Below, in pieces: positions 35,550 to 47,127 of a stretch of 64,000 bases of DNA (position 1 is its first letter; the number at the start of each line of letters is the position of its first letter). The translations under genes were made by a program, and so were the position numbers. The stretch spans positions 199,012,244 through 199,076,243 of the forward strand of contig CP136061.1 of NCBI GenBank assembly GCA_032622095.1, in the 5' to 3' direction. The notes below the pieces were generated by a model, which was given only the letters and a program-made list of their open reading frames with translations, had not been told where the DNA came from and ran no database searches. The DNA is from Siphonodentalium dalli. Lineage: Eukaryota; Mollusca; Scaphopoda; Gadilida; Siphonodentaliidae.

Positions 35550-36289
35550 TCTATTATATATTTTGAAAGATCTGTGTATCTGTCTGTGTGTGTGTGTGTA
35601 ATCGATGAACTAAAAAACGGCCGACCCGATTTCGATGAAACTTGGTATGTGGGGGTATTTTCGGCCGGGGGGTGACATAGGGCTATTGATTTGCCCGTGC
35701 GACGTGACCTTGACCGTGAAATCGGGTAATTTCAATGTCAAACTCCCGAATATCACGGGATTTCGATGAAACTTGGTATGTGGGGGTATCTTCGGCCGTG
35801 GAGTGGCAAAAACCTATTAATTTGTCCGTGCGACGTGACCTTGACCTTGAAATTGGGTTATTTCAAGGTCAAACGCCCAAATATCATGGGATTTCGATGA
35901 AACTTGGTATGTGGGGGTACATTCGTATGGGGAGTCTCATAAGCATATTCATTTGCCCGTGCGACGTGACCTTGAACTTGAAATTGGGTCAATTCAAGGT
36001 CAAATCGCGAATTTTGATGGGATTTTGACGAAATTTGATACATGGGGGTACTTTTGTCAACTGAGTGTTTTGGACGGGTCAAATCATGATCCCGACCTGA
36101 CCTTGACCTTCAAAATGATCAATTCAAGGTCAAATCGGGTAAAACCTATGGATTTCGACGGGCACGTTTGTCGGGTAGTTTTGTCCGGGCAGTGTTTTGG
36201 ACTGGTCAAATCGTGACCCCCACTTGACCTTGACCTTCAAAATGGACAATTCAAGGTCAAAGCCCGGACGAAGTCGGGTCACCTTCTAG
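35550..36289. mobile_element. Helitron-like unit 4 (family B)
   Basis: Same start, microsatellite and hairpin-CTAG end as unit 3. The body is four imperfect copies of a block of about 110-130 bp with TTCGATGAAACTTGGTATGT, CCGTGCGACGTGACCTTGA and CAAGGTCAAA. The repeated GACCTTGACCTTGA motifs pair with TCAAGGTCAA motifs, so each block can also fold on itself. Confidence 0.65.
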
Positions 36290-37007
36290 TCTATTATATA
36301 TTTTGGAAGATCTGTGTGTGTGTCTGTCTGTCTGTAATCGATGGACTCGAAAACGGCCGAGCCGATTTCGATCAAACTTGGTACGTGGGGGTATTTTCGG
36401 CCGGGGAGTGACATAGGCCTATTAATTTGCCCGTGCGACATAACCTTGACCTTGAAATCGGGTAATGTCAAGGTCAAACGCCCGAATATCATGGGATTTC
36501 GATGAAACTCCGTATGTGGGGGTACCTTCGGTCGGGGAGTGGCATATGCCTATTAATTTGCCCGTGCGACGTGACCTTGAAATCGGGTCATTTCAAGGTA
36601 AAATGCCCGAATATCACGGGATTTCGATGAAACTTGGTATGTGGGGGTACTTTCCTATGGGGAGTATCATAAACATATTCATTTGCCCGTGCGATGTGAC
36701 CTTGAAATCGGGTCAATTCAAGGTCAAATCGCCAATTTTGATGGGATTTCGACGAAATTTTAGACATAGGTTTACTTTTGTCCACTAAGTGTTTTGGACG
36801 GGTCAAATCGTGACCCCGACCTGACCTTGACCTTCAAAATGATCAATTCAAGATCAAATCGGGTAAAACCGGATGGATTTCGACGGGCACGTTTGTCGGG
36901 TACTTTTGTCCGGGCAGTGTTTTGGACTGGTCAAATCGTGACCCCACTTGACCTTCAAAATGGACAATTCAAGGTCAAAGCCCGGACGAAGTCGGGTCAC
37001 ATTCTAG
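36290..37007. mobile_element. Helitron-like unit 5 (family B), last of the array
   Basis: Continues head-to-tail after unit 4 with the same organisation and ends CTAG at 37004-37007. The base after it is T and the base before unit 1 is A, fitting the A|T target of Helitrons for the array as a whole. It ends 327 bp upstream of the putative stalk exon. Confidence 0.65.
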
Positions 37008-37334
37008 TCTAATATATATATAGTTAATTGTCAAATTATATGTATTTTATTCATGTTTGCAACTGCCCCTTTGGGTATATTTTGCATTCAATCTTATCTT
37101 GTATAACAAGTGCAGAAAGACTTCATTGGTGGCAATTTGCTGAACATTTTCTAATATAAAGAAAATAATTGTCTGAGTATTTAGCAAATGGATGGTTATA
37201 TGCTGTTAGTAACCTGTTATTCTGGCTGTCGTGGCCGGGTGATTAAAGAATGCCATAAGTGGCCACCGATGGCCCATTAATGGCATGTTCAATTGGTTTG
37301 GATATCATCAAAATATAATGTTTCCATAATACAG
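37008..37334. other. Intron end before the stalk exon
   Basis: AT-rich non-coding sequence ending in TTTCCATAATACAG, the acceptor proposed for the exon at 37335. Confidence 0.4.
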
Positions 37335-37529
37335 AGAGCGGTGACACCAGCTATCGGATAATATTGAATTGCTCAAGAATTTCGGAAAATGGAGAGATTC
37401 CGAGACCAACAGGCACCAAAACAACATCCGAAAATGGTGAGATCCCGGAACCAAAAAACACCATAACAACAACCACGTCTATCGAAAATGTGAACAGACA
37501 GTCAGATGACACGAGTGACGACAATGAGG
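37335..37529 (+). CDS. Putative Thr/Ser/Glu-rich juxtamembrane stalk exon of the receptor gene
   Basis: 195 bases, 65 codons, phase 1-1, with acceptor TTTCCATAATACAG and donor GAGG|GTGAGC. The peptide is hydrophilic, with a duplicated SENGEIP motif followed by TTTTS and an acidic end (SDDTSDDNEG), as expected for a flexible, possibly O-glycosylated stalk next to a membrane. It lies upstream of the TM exon and has the phase needed to join both the ectodomain exon and the TM exon. The open frame runs on past the donor to 37738, so the splice call rests on the consensus and phase. An alternative is that this is chance open sequence. Confidence 0.5.
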
Positions 37530-38519
37530 GTGAGCATATATATATATATACCGGCCCCCAGATGAGGGTAGTGTCACACGAAAGGGTAGAAATTTTGAAG
37601 CTATCTCCAATTATCCTTGCCCCACGGGGGTTCCAAAACACTGAGGTATCCAGGGCGGAACAGGTGGAAAATATATTTTGTTTGACCTTTTTGGTGTTTT
37701 TGACCTGCAAATTTCAGTATAATCAGGAAAACCAATAAAATAAGACAAATGTTGAATAAAATATACTTGAACATCATATATTTATTCTATCTGCGTTACT
37801 TAACATTTATGATGTGCAAAAAGTTATATTATCCAACAATTTTTGTGAAAAATTCACGAAAATGCTAAAAAAAATGCATAAATTGCAGTGCTTTTTCAAA
37901 AAAGTTTTCCAGAAAATTTCCTATAAAATTTTCATTTTTTGAAATAAAGCTCTCATTGGTGCATCAAAATTTTCAGCATTATATACCTGATTTATTAATA
38001 TCAACGTCACAAGCAATGATATCCAACAAGCCGAGATATTTCCAAAAACTTAACCCACCCCCTAAAACTGATTTTCTATCTGAAATTACCTGTCAAGTCA
38101 GAATAGCCCGATTTTGTTCCGTTTTGTTAACCAATGCAGAGTCTTATCATATATCATGGAATTAAGATGTATCTGAGGAGGTTTATGTTATGGTAGAGTC
38201 TATTTTTGTTTAAAGTTTCGATTTTTTTGGGGTAAATTAGCTAAAATTATGATTATTCTTAAGTGAAATTTTTTTTGAAAAAATCCATGACTTTGTCAGT
38301 TTTATGGATACAGCTGCACAACATGCACCACAATAAGCATGAATTCATCCCCAATTTCAGACATGATATGCTATAATCATGTACCAGACCAGAATTAAGA
38401 AATAAAGTAAAACTTAACCCTACCCCAAGATAGTGTTCTCAATGCATTCAATTTTATGCTATACTAAACTCGAAAGGTCGTTCATAATAGTTGGCAGAAT
38501 TCATATCATAAATTGCAAT
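37530..38519. other. Intron sequence, no feature recognised
   Basis: Begins with a TA repeat just after the donor. The rest is AT-rich with T- and A-runs. No gene or repeat family was identified. Confidence 0.4.
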
Positions 38520-39185
38520 AGCATACAGTCACTCCATATATACACATAAACGCCACATAAATGACAATATAGTCACTCACTCGATACACATACACCTGGC
38601 CCATGACCATATAGTCACTCCATGTATACCTATTCACCACTTTCATGATCATAAGTCATTCCTTGTATACCTATTCATCTGGCCATACGGTCAATCCCCG
38701 TATATATATTTGACATGGCCAACATAGCCATTCAAGATAAACATACACACCCCATGACCATAGAGTCACTCCATGTATACATATGCATCTCACCATTGTT
38801 CATATAGCCACTCGCTTTATATACGTACCCATCACCCATGACCATATATAGCCACACTCGTTTATACATGTACACCCCACACATGCCCATACAGCCATGA
38901 GTCACCATGCGGGCACACTATGTATACTCATACTCCTGACCCATGACCATATAGTCACCCCATGTGTACCTATTCAATACATTCATGATCTTACAGTCAA
39001 TCAGTGTATACCTATTCACATCACCATTGGTCATACGTCACTCGCTGTATACATGTTCACCAAACCCATGGCAAAATAGCCGCACAAGATATACATATAC
39101 CCCCAACCATGACCATAGACTCACTCCAGGTAAACATATGCACCTCACTTATGGCGATATAGCCACTCACTTTATACACACCGGA
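38520..39185. repeat. Degenerate minisatellite, unit about 41 bp (block 1)
   Basis: About sixteen imperfect units with the pattern CATGACCATATAGTCACTC, then a TATACAT-ACACC part. Units differ by many substitutions and indels. The same family forms the core of the giant inverted repeat (42815-44605), about 3.6 kb downstream. Confidence 0.8.
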
Positions 39186-39449
39186 AGCAATATGTTCTGT
39201 CGGTATTTTAGTTATGTCAGATCACGGGTAAAATCCGTCTTGCGGGTAACGAGCCGAACCTTAAAGTGACATATACGCTTAGTACGACACAGAGTTAGCA
39301 ATCTGCAACTGGTGATGATCGTACCCGGTATCGAAACATTTTGGCATATTTTCAACTCATTGGGAGTCAATTAAAAAATGTCTAATTTCTACTTTTGGCA
39401 TAAAATAAAATCGGCCTTTTGTGGGCACGTTCAAAAATACTTTTCAACT

Positions 39450-39948
39450 TCTCATTCAACCGCTCCACTACCCAGCTTCCACTTCAAAATTCATGTAATG
39501 AGAATGAGGAGCAATATACTATTTGAAAGAGGAATCTCCAAAACATTGTACTATCAACTTATCCGGTGAACAAACTGTGAACATGTTGTTTTTGTTGAGT
39601 TGCCGATGTGTTTTTGTGCTTAAGTTTCAACTGGTTTTGTTGTATAAAGTGTGTTATTTCAATGGATGGGAATATATATATATTTTAAAGATACAGTTAT
39701 TCCCCTTCCATTGAAAATACATCTTAGTTTGAATTCAGTTGCATTTTGGGAGTCATAACGGTGAAAAATCTTTTTATGATTTCAGCTGTTTTCTATCTCC
39801 ATATATGCATCTTCTGTGACACAGATGTTTCAATTGGTGATGAATTATACTATTTTAATCATATTTTATGGCATAGATTATTATTAAAACCGTATATCAA
39901 GGCACTATAACAAAATAATTGGTGACTCGAAAATTAAGTGGGCCTAAC
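39450..39948. repeat. Segment duplicated at 59140-59585
   Basis: About 430-490 bases align with the region downstream of the receptor stop codon. Shared blocks include CCAAAACATTGTA, ACTGTGAACATGTTGTTTT, TATCTTAGTTTGAATTC or its equivalent, and ATAGATTATTATTAAAACC. Identity is roughly 75-80%. It ends 290 bp upstream of the TM exon. It is either a relic of a duplicated gene 3' region or a dispersed repeat. Confidence 0.75.
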
Positions 39949-40237
39949 AGACATACTCCCGTTTCTCTTGTCGTCCATACATTGATGTATCATTGGTCTT
40001 TTTCGCCCGCGAACCATAGCATTTTCCGGATCCGTAGCATTTATCGGACGCGAACAATTTCTCACGTCGCAGTTCCCACCCAGTGTATATGTTTCGTACA
40101 ATACACGTTTATGTGTATGTGAAATTATCACGTGTGCCAGGCGACTTCCGTTCTCACTGGCAACACGCTTTACAAGATACAGGAACGTGCAGCTGAACCT
40201 GCCTAATCTCTCACTTCTGTTCGTGCTGGTTTTACAG

Positions 40238-40322
40238 GGGCGATAATTGCCGGTGTTGTTTCTGTTCTTGTTGTGACTGTGGCCGTCATCCTTCTCGTCT
40301 TGTTGCTTCGTCGCCGAAAACT
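40238..40322 (+). CDS. Transmembrane-helix exon of the putative receptor
   Basis: 85 bases in phase 1-2, with acceptor GTGCTGGTTTTACAG and donor CT|GTAAGT. It encodes GAIIAGVVSVLVVTVAV then ILLVLLL, about 24 apolar residues with a small-residue start, followed at once by RRRK, a stop-transfer signal that places the N-terminus outside. The two leading bases complete a codon begun by a phase 1 exon (stalk or ectodomain). The two trailing bases join with the first base of 58356 to make a Leu codon and continue into the basic start of the cytoplasmic tail (TRRRGPP). A TM segment on its own exon is usual for shuffled receptor genes. Confidence 0.78.
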
Positions 40323-41422
40323 GTAAGTTAATGCAATGTTGTAAATTAATAAGAAAGGATATAGGCTTAATTCGTATTTATCACATAATTAGCCCCTAAA
40401 TCCGGTATCATATTGTTTGTAAGACCCACGTGTATTATCGGCATGCGCAATGATATCGATGTTATTATGTTAATTTCTAGAAAATAATTATGATATTCAA
40501 TTTGTGTTGGGTTGCAATTGTTTAGTGTTGACTGCGAGATAAACATGGGTGATAAGGGTGTTTGAACAATTTTGTCAACACGAAAAGACACATTTAAAAT
40601 GGAACTATATTTGTTCTTGAATGTGTATTTACTTCCTCTTTGGTTGTGATAAGGAAATTAGCCGTTTCGAGATAGTTCTTCCTTGTTAAACATTATGTGA
40701 TCAAATTGGATTTCAAATTCGTCGCAATTCCAACGAAATGTATTAACCTTATCCACTAAATTCGATTCGAGTCTCGCTAAAGCTCGGCTGGAATCGAATT
40801 TAGTGCACTCAGTTAATAAATTTCGTAAATAATATCGACTCATTAGAGATCCTCTATGGTTTTCAATTAATATACATGGACTACTTACACAGTCCTCTGT
40901 AACTTTGACTTATAGTAATACGAGATGGCCTTGGTGTGACTCCTTAATCGCTAGAATTTTGTCACGTCAGTTTTTTTTTTTACAAACAAATAATGTAATA
41001 TGTTCTTGTGTCAATGTAAGAAATTTACAATAAATATTTCACGTATAAGACGAAAGTATAGCATGTTTTGTGAGAAGGCATTGTATGTTCATGTGCTAAT
41101 CTATACACAGCTGGCCGTTGTTTATAACCTTTGTGCCTACCAGCAATAATAGCACGTGTTCGCGTGACGTCATTGTTTGTATACAAATATATCGCCTATA
41201 GATACATTCACGCATACACTCTTGCAGTCGTGTTTGCCTATTATATCATGTTTAGCTGCACGAAGAATGAACTATAACATCCCGAACTTCTAGAAGCGAA
41301 TTCGTGTAATTTGTTTTACATCTATATTGCATAATTGTAGTGTAGATTCATTTTCTGGACATTCTACAAATTAGTAAATGTGAATCTGAAATGTCTTCGT
41401 TCTCCTGACGTCCGCCTACATG
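40323..41422. other. Start of an 18-kb intron, with a perfect 15-bp hairpin
   Basis: Non-coding intron. At 40754-40805 CACTAAATTCGATTC pairs perfectly with GAATCGAATTTAGTG around a 22-base loop. The flanking TTAA words (40743 and 40815) could be target duplications of a very small element. No other feature. Confidence 0.5.
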
Positions 41423-42814
41423 TAGTGGAGTCGCTTAACTACATGTAGTGAAGTCGCTTAACGAAAAATCGTTCACTTTTGGATAGAAGCATGAAACTTT
41501 CAGGGTTGGTTGGGTATGTGGTCCTCGTCAAACAGTTAGCTGGTTCCAGGTTTATGGTGACCCCTTGACCTTCAAATTGACCTTGACCTTTAGAAAAAAC
41601 ATAGATTTAGGGGTATCTATTTTGTATCGAATATAATGGCTATATTAAATAATATATAGAAATTAGAGATTGTCGAAGCGATACCATGGATGTCCGCCTG
41701 TGTATCCACATTCAATTTGTCTATGATAATCCAAAATGGCCGCCATAATGGACGCCAAAATAAAAAAATGTTTTTTTTCACTAATATCTTTCAAATCAGT
41801 TCCTGCTTTTTGGAACTGTTTGAGAATTGCAACTTTATTTTGTATTGGTCATGTTAACTGAAATATGCCATTCGTGGGCTCCATGCCAACTCCGATTCCT
41901 TAAAACTTCGATTTTACAGAAAGTGGTATAATAATTTACAAAAAAATCACCATTGGGAATCTAATCATATTTCGTCAAGAAATGGGAAGAACTGAGCAAG
42001 CTAAGTAACAAATTCCATTTCTTATGAATATTCCAACTCAATTGTACCCAAATTGTCAATTTGGCTCAAATTGGCTGCAAAAATGGCAGCCAAAATATGG
42101 AAACATGTAAATATTGCCCCAACGAGTCATGCAACCGCATACCAGTTGTGGTTCAACAATGATGAAAAAATGACTATTCTGTCTTATAGATATTGAATAC
42201 TACCATTTCTGATGCACCTTGGTTAATTGTTACTATTTTAAACACTGAAATTACCAGAATTATTGGAACTTTCTATCACAAACTTGACATTAAAATCGGC
42301 AAAAATTAACCTTTCAGGTTAAGACAATTTTTTCAAGTAAAATGGTATCGAAGGTGTTTATTGTCTAGTCACACTTATCTGTTTTGGACAAAATTACTCA
42401 AGATGGTTTGCAAAATGGCAACCAAATTTGGTAAAACAAATTATTTTTCATATATATCCTGAATATTATTCTCTGATGTTCCGAAAAGGTAGCAAATTGT
42501 GAGTCACTTTGTATTAACCATGTTACTTATGAGGCATGACAAATTAATTATAAACGATGTAGAACGGAATTTTGCCAAAAACTTCTTTTGGGATTCTGAC
42601 CATGTTTTTTGTACGGAAATGGACAGCACTTTGAAACTGAACTGAAAGGGGCATTATTATGAGGCTACGACAATAAAATTGTGGCTCATTGGCATCGAAA
42701 TGACTAATGTCAGGAAAATCGTTTCCCCCATTGTGCATATAAACCACCATCAGGATGTAGAACTCTCTGACATTATCTCTATATCGATTAACATGTCCCT
42801 GAGTTATTGTGTAA

Positions 42815-44605
42815 AGTGATACCCACCCAAATTTACACATGTACAACCCACCCATGATCATACACTCGCTCCATATATACATAAACACCACATAAATGAC
42901 CATGTAGCCACTCTTTTTTTACACACACATACTTCATCTATGACCGTACATCCACATTTAGGTATAACCGTACACCACGCACTTGACTATATAGTCACAA
43001 GTCACCATGCATGTATACTTCTACGCCTCACCACGACCGTATAATCACTCTATATATAGCTCTACACCCCATTCATGATCATACATTCACTTCATGTATA
43101 CATATTCGCCTCATCATTGGCCATACAATTACTCCATATATATATATTTGCCACACCATGGCCATGTAGTCACTCAAGCTATACATATACACCACACCTA
43201 TAACAATAGAGTCACTCCAAGTACACATATACGCATCACCAATGGCCATACATACGTTCTATATATACCAATACCCCGCTCACACGACCATTCATACACA
43301 CAGGCTTGCATATACACCTCACTCATGACAATTCAGCTACTCGCTGTATACTCATAACCACATTCGTGGTCATATAGTCAATCATTGTTTACCAATTCAC
43401 ATCACCATTGGCCATATGGTTATTCCATATACACATATTGGCCGCACCAATGGTCACATAGCCACTAAAGATATACATATGCACCCACCCATGCCTATAA
43501 AGTCACTCCAGGTATACATATACACCTCACCAGTGGCCATGCAGCTTTCAAGACATACCAATACCAGCACATCACCTCACCATTAGCCATACGGTCACTT
43601 CCTGTATACACATGACCATATAGCCACTCAAGATATGCATATACACCCCACTCATGACCATAGAGTCACTCCAGTTGTGCGTATACACCCCACTAATTGC
43701 TATACAATCATTCAAGACATACCCGTACCATTTACACCACCTCACCATCGGCCATATGGTATCTCCCTCGTACATATTTGCCACATACATGGTATATAGC
43801 CACTCAAGATATACATATACACCCCACACATGGCCATAGAGTTATTCAATGTATACATATTACCTCAGCATTGAATGGATACACCAATAACACGTGGCCA
43901 TGTGTATACTCCATACTTGCATATACATGTACACCTCACACATGACACTTGAGCCATTCGCTGTATACTCATACATCCGATCCATGATCATACAGCGACT
44001 CCCTGTATACATATATATCCCCTAATGACAATACACCAACAGTTAAGATGCACATACCATATACACCTAAGATCACAATGCCACTTCATATATACCAACA
44101 CGCTCGCCAATGACCATCCATCTATGCATGTATGCATATACATTTCAACAATCATGACCATACAACCGTTCCATGTACACCTATAATTATTATACCCATA
44201 AGCATACAACCACTCCTTATGTATCCATACACCCCACCCATTTTCATACAGCCAACACATGTATACATATACACCTATCCATGACAATGAAGCCACCAAA
44301 TGTACACATGTACATTCCACACATGATCATAAAGTCACTCCATATATACATAAACAACACACGGATGGAATGTAGCTAATCTGGTTATACCCACACACCA
44401 CTTCAGTGACTATACAGCCACTCCACGTATACCTATTCACCTCATGCATTAGCACTCCTTGTTTACCTGCATATCACCATAAATACCACACACATGACCA
44501 TATAGACACTCCTTGTATAACTAGTCACACCATTCGTGATTATATTTCATGTATACCTATTTACATCATCTGTGACCACAAAGTCACTCCCTGACTACCA
44601 TTTTT
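42815..44605. repeat. Degenerate minisatellite, unit about 41 bp (block 2, core of the foldback)
   Basis: Over forty diverged units of the CATGACCATATAGTCACTC plus TATACATATACACC type run the full length. The family is the same as at 38520-39185. Small open frames on both strands are translated repeat only. Confidence 0.8.
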
Positions 44606-45064
44606 ACAAACATCATGTATTAAGTTGATCAATGTTGATAACTTTTGACGCTAATTTGTTGACGCTAATTTGTGAGAGTAGCAACATCAATTGGTCCCGC
44701 TCAGCTCAGTTTCGAAGTTCTGCATGGCGTGCATGCCCATTTTCCTTCAGTTTTTTAGGCAAAATTCCATACTGCATCCTTTAAAATGAATTTGTCATGC
44801 CTCATAAGGTACTGGGATAACCATAATAGAACCTATAGTTTTCACTTGATTAAGTAACATGTTTAATAACCCAGTAGGTCACAATGTGCTACCTTTTCAC
44901 AACAGCAGAGAATAATGTTTGGGATATATCTGAAAAATTAACTTGCTGGGTGCATCAGAAATGTTATTATTCAATCTATATAACACATAATAGTCAAACT
45001 TTGTCATCAACCACAACTTGTATGTGGTTGCATAGCACGCAGCATGGGCAATATTTACCATTTT

Positions 45065-46900
45065 TCACATTTTGGCCGCCATTTTTGCAGCCATTTTGAG
45101 CCAAAGTGACAATTTTGGAACCATTGAGTTGGAATATGCATAATAAATGGAATGTTTCACTAAAATTGCACAGTTCTGTCCATTTCTTGATGAAATATGA
45201 CTAGAAATCCCAATGGTAATTTTTTGTAAAATTTTATACCACTTTCTGTAAAATCGATTTTTTGAGGGATCAGAAGGGTTTATGATCCCATGAATGGCAT
45301 ATTTCATTGCTCCAATGGTCAGTTAACATGAAAAATACAACATAAAGTCACAATTCTCAACCAGTACAAAACAGCATAAACTGATCTTAAAGACATTAGA
45401 GAAAACAAATCAAATTTTCCACTTCCGGCTGCCATTTTGGGCGCCATTTTACAGCCATTTTGAGCCAAAGTGACAATTTTGGTTCTAATGGGTTGGAATA
45501 TGCATAAGAAATGGAATGTTTCACTAAAATGGCACAGTTCTGTCCATTTCTTGATGAAATAGGACTAGAAATCCCAATGGTAATTTTTTGTTAAATTTTA
45601 TACCACTTTCTGTAAAATCGAATTTTTGAGGGATCAGAAGGGTTTATGATCCCATGAATGGCATATTTCATTGCTCCAATGGTCAGTTAACATGAAAAAT
45701 ACAACATAAAGTCACAATGATCAACCAGTACAAAACAGCATAAACTGATCTTAAAGACATTAGAGAAAACAAATCGAATTTTCCACTTCCGGCTGCCATT
45801 TTGGGCGCCATTTTACAGCCATTTTGAGCCAAAGTGACAATTTTGATACTAATGGGTTGGAATATGCATAAGAAATGGAATGTTTCACTAAAATTGCACA
45901 GTTCTGACCATTTCTTGCTGAAATATGACTAGAAATCCCAATGGTCAGTGATTTTTGGTAACATTTTATACCGCTGTCTGTCAAATCGATTTTTTGAGGG
46001 ATCAGAAGGGTTTATGATTCCATGAATGCCACATTTCATTGCTCCAATGGTCAGTTAACATGACAAATACAACATAAAGTCACAATTCTCAACCAATACC
46101 AAACAGCATAAACTGATCTTAAAGACATTAGAGAAAACAAAGCAAATTTTCCACTCCCGGCTGCCATTTTTGCAGCCATTTTGAGCCTAAGTGACAATTT
46201 TGGTACTAGTGGGTTGGAATGTGCATAAGAAATGGAATGTTTCACTAAAATTTCACAGTTCTGCCCATTTCTTGATGAAATATGACTAGAAATCCCAATG
46301 GTCAGTGATTTTTGGTAACATTTTATACCGCTGTCTGTAAAATCGAATTTTTGAGGGATCAGAAGCGTTTATGATCCCATGAATGTCACATTTCATTGCT
46401 CCAATGGTCAGTTAACATGACAAATACAACATAAAGTCACAATTCTCAACCAATACCAAACAGCATAAACTGATCTTAAAGACATTAGAGAAAACAAAGC
46501 AAATTTTCCACTTCCGGCTGCCATTTTGGGCGCAATTTTTGCAGCCATTTTGAGCCAAAGTGACAATTTTGGTACTAATGGGTTGGAATATGCATAAGAA
46601 ATGGAATGTTTTACTAAAATTTCACAGTTCTGCTCATTTCTTGATGAAATGTGACTAGAAATCCCAATGGATGGCATATTTCATTGCTCCAATGGTCAGT
46701 TAACATGAAAAATACAACATAAAGTCACAATTATCAACCAGTACCAAACAGCATAAACTGATCTTAAAGATATTAGAGAAAAAAAATCAATTTTTCCACT
46801 TCCAGCTGCCATTTTGACGGCCATCTTGGGCGGTGAGTTCCAATTTTACCGTATAATGGTGGCATTTTATCTCATCTTCACAAAAATTATACATTTGTAT
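45065..46900. repeat. Five-fold tandem amplification inside the right foldback arm
   Basis: The block GCCATTTTGAGCC(A/T)AAGTG begins at about 45090, 45451, 45817, 46173 and 46544, giving periods of 361, 366, 356 and 371 bases. The left arm has one copy. Copies are about 93-97% alike, more alike than either is to the left arm, so amplification came after formation of the inverted pair. Minus-strand frames of 60-90 codons recur in each unit and are not taken as genes. Confidence 0.85.
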
Positions 46901-47127
46901 ACATATGACAAGACTGTCTCACTATAATTTGTCACTGATTTAGTGACCCGTCCGAAAAACGGCGGCCATGTTGGGCGCCTTCTTGAATTTAACGGGTTCC
47001 ACTTAACCGAAAGCTGGAACCAGCTGGATTATGATCAGGGATATAATGGACAATATGTGTGCGAAGTTTTGTGCTTCTATCCGGAAGTGAACGATTCTTC
47101 CATTATTGTTAGACTTAGACTCCACTA

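Larger units (their letters stand above)
41423..47127. mobile_element. Giant foldback element, 5.7 kb, minisatellite core
   Basis: Outer ends pair TAGTGGAGTC (41423) with GACTCCACTA (47118) and AATCGTTCACTT-GGATAGAAGCA on both arms. Left arm about 41423-42560, right arm about 44740-47127. Both carry the same order of blocks (CGATTTTACAGAAAGTGGTA, CATTCCATTTCTTATG-type, GGCTGCAAAAATGGC, GAAAAGGTAGCA) in opposite orientation. The core is minisatellite. No transposase is visible. The layout fits a foldback transposon or a large palindromic satellite-bearing element. Confidence 0.75.

Noticed and set aside
37335-37738. Single continuous 124-codon plus-strand ORF
   Set aside because: The part after the GTGAGC at 37530 runs through a TA repeat and apolar low-complexity sequence, so I end the coding part at the donor.
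45065-46677. Repeated minus-strand frames of 64-89 codons with similar peptides
   Set aside because: The similarity follows from the 360-bp tandem repeat. Codon positions show no constraint by eye and the left arm lacks the frame.
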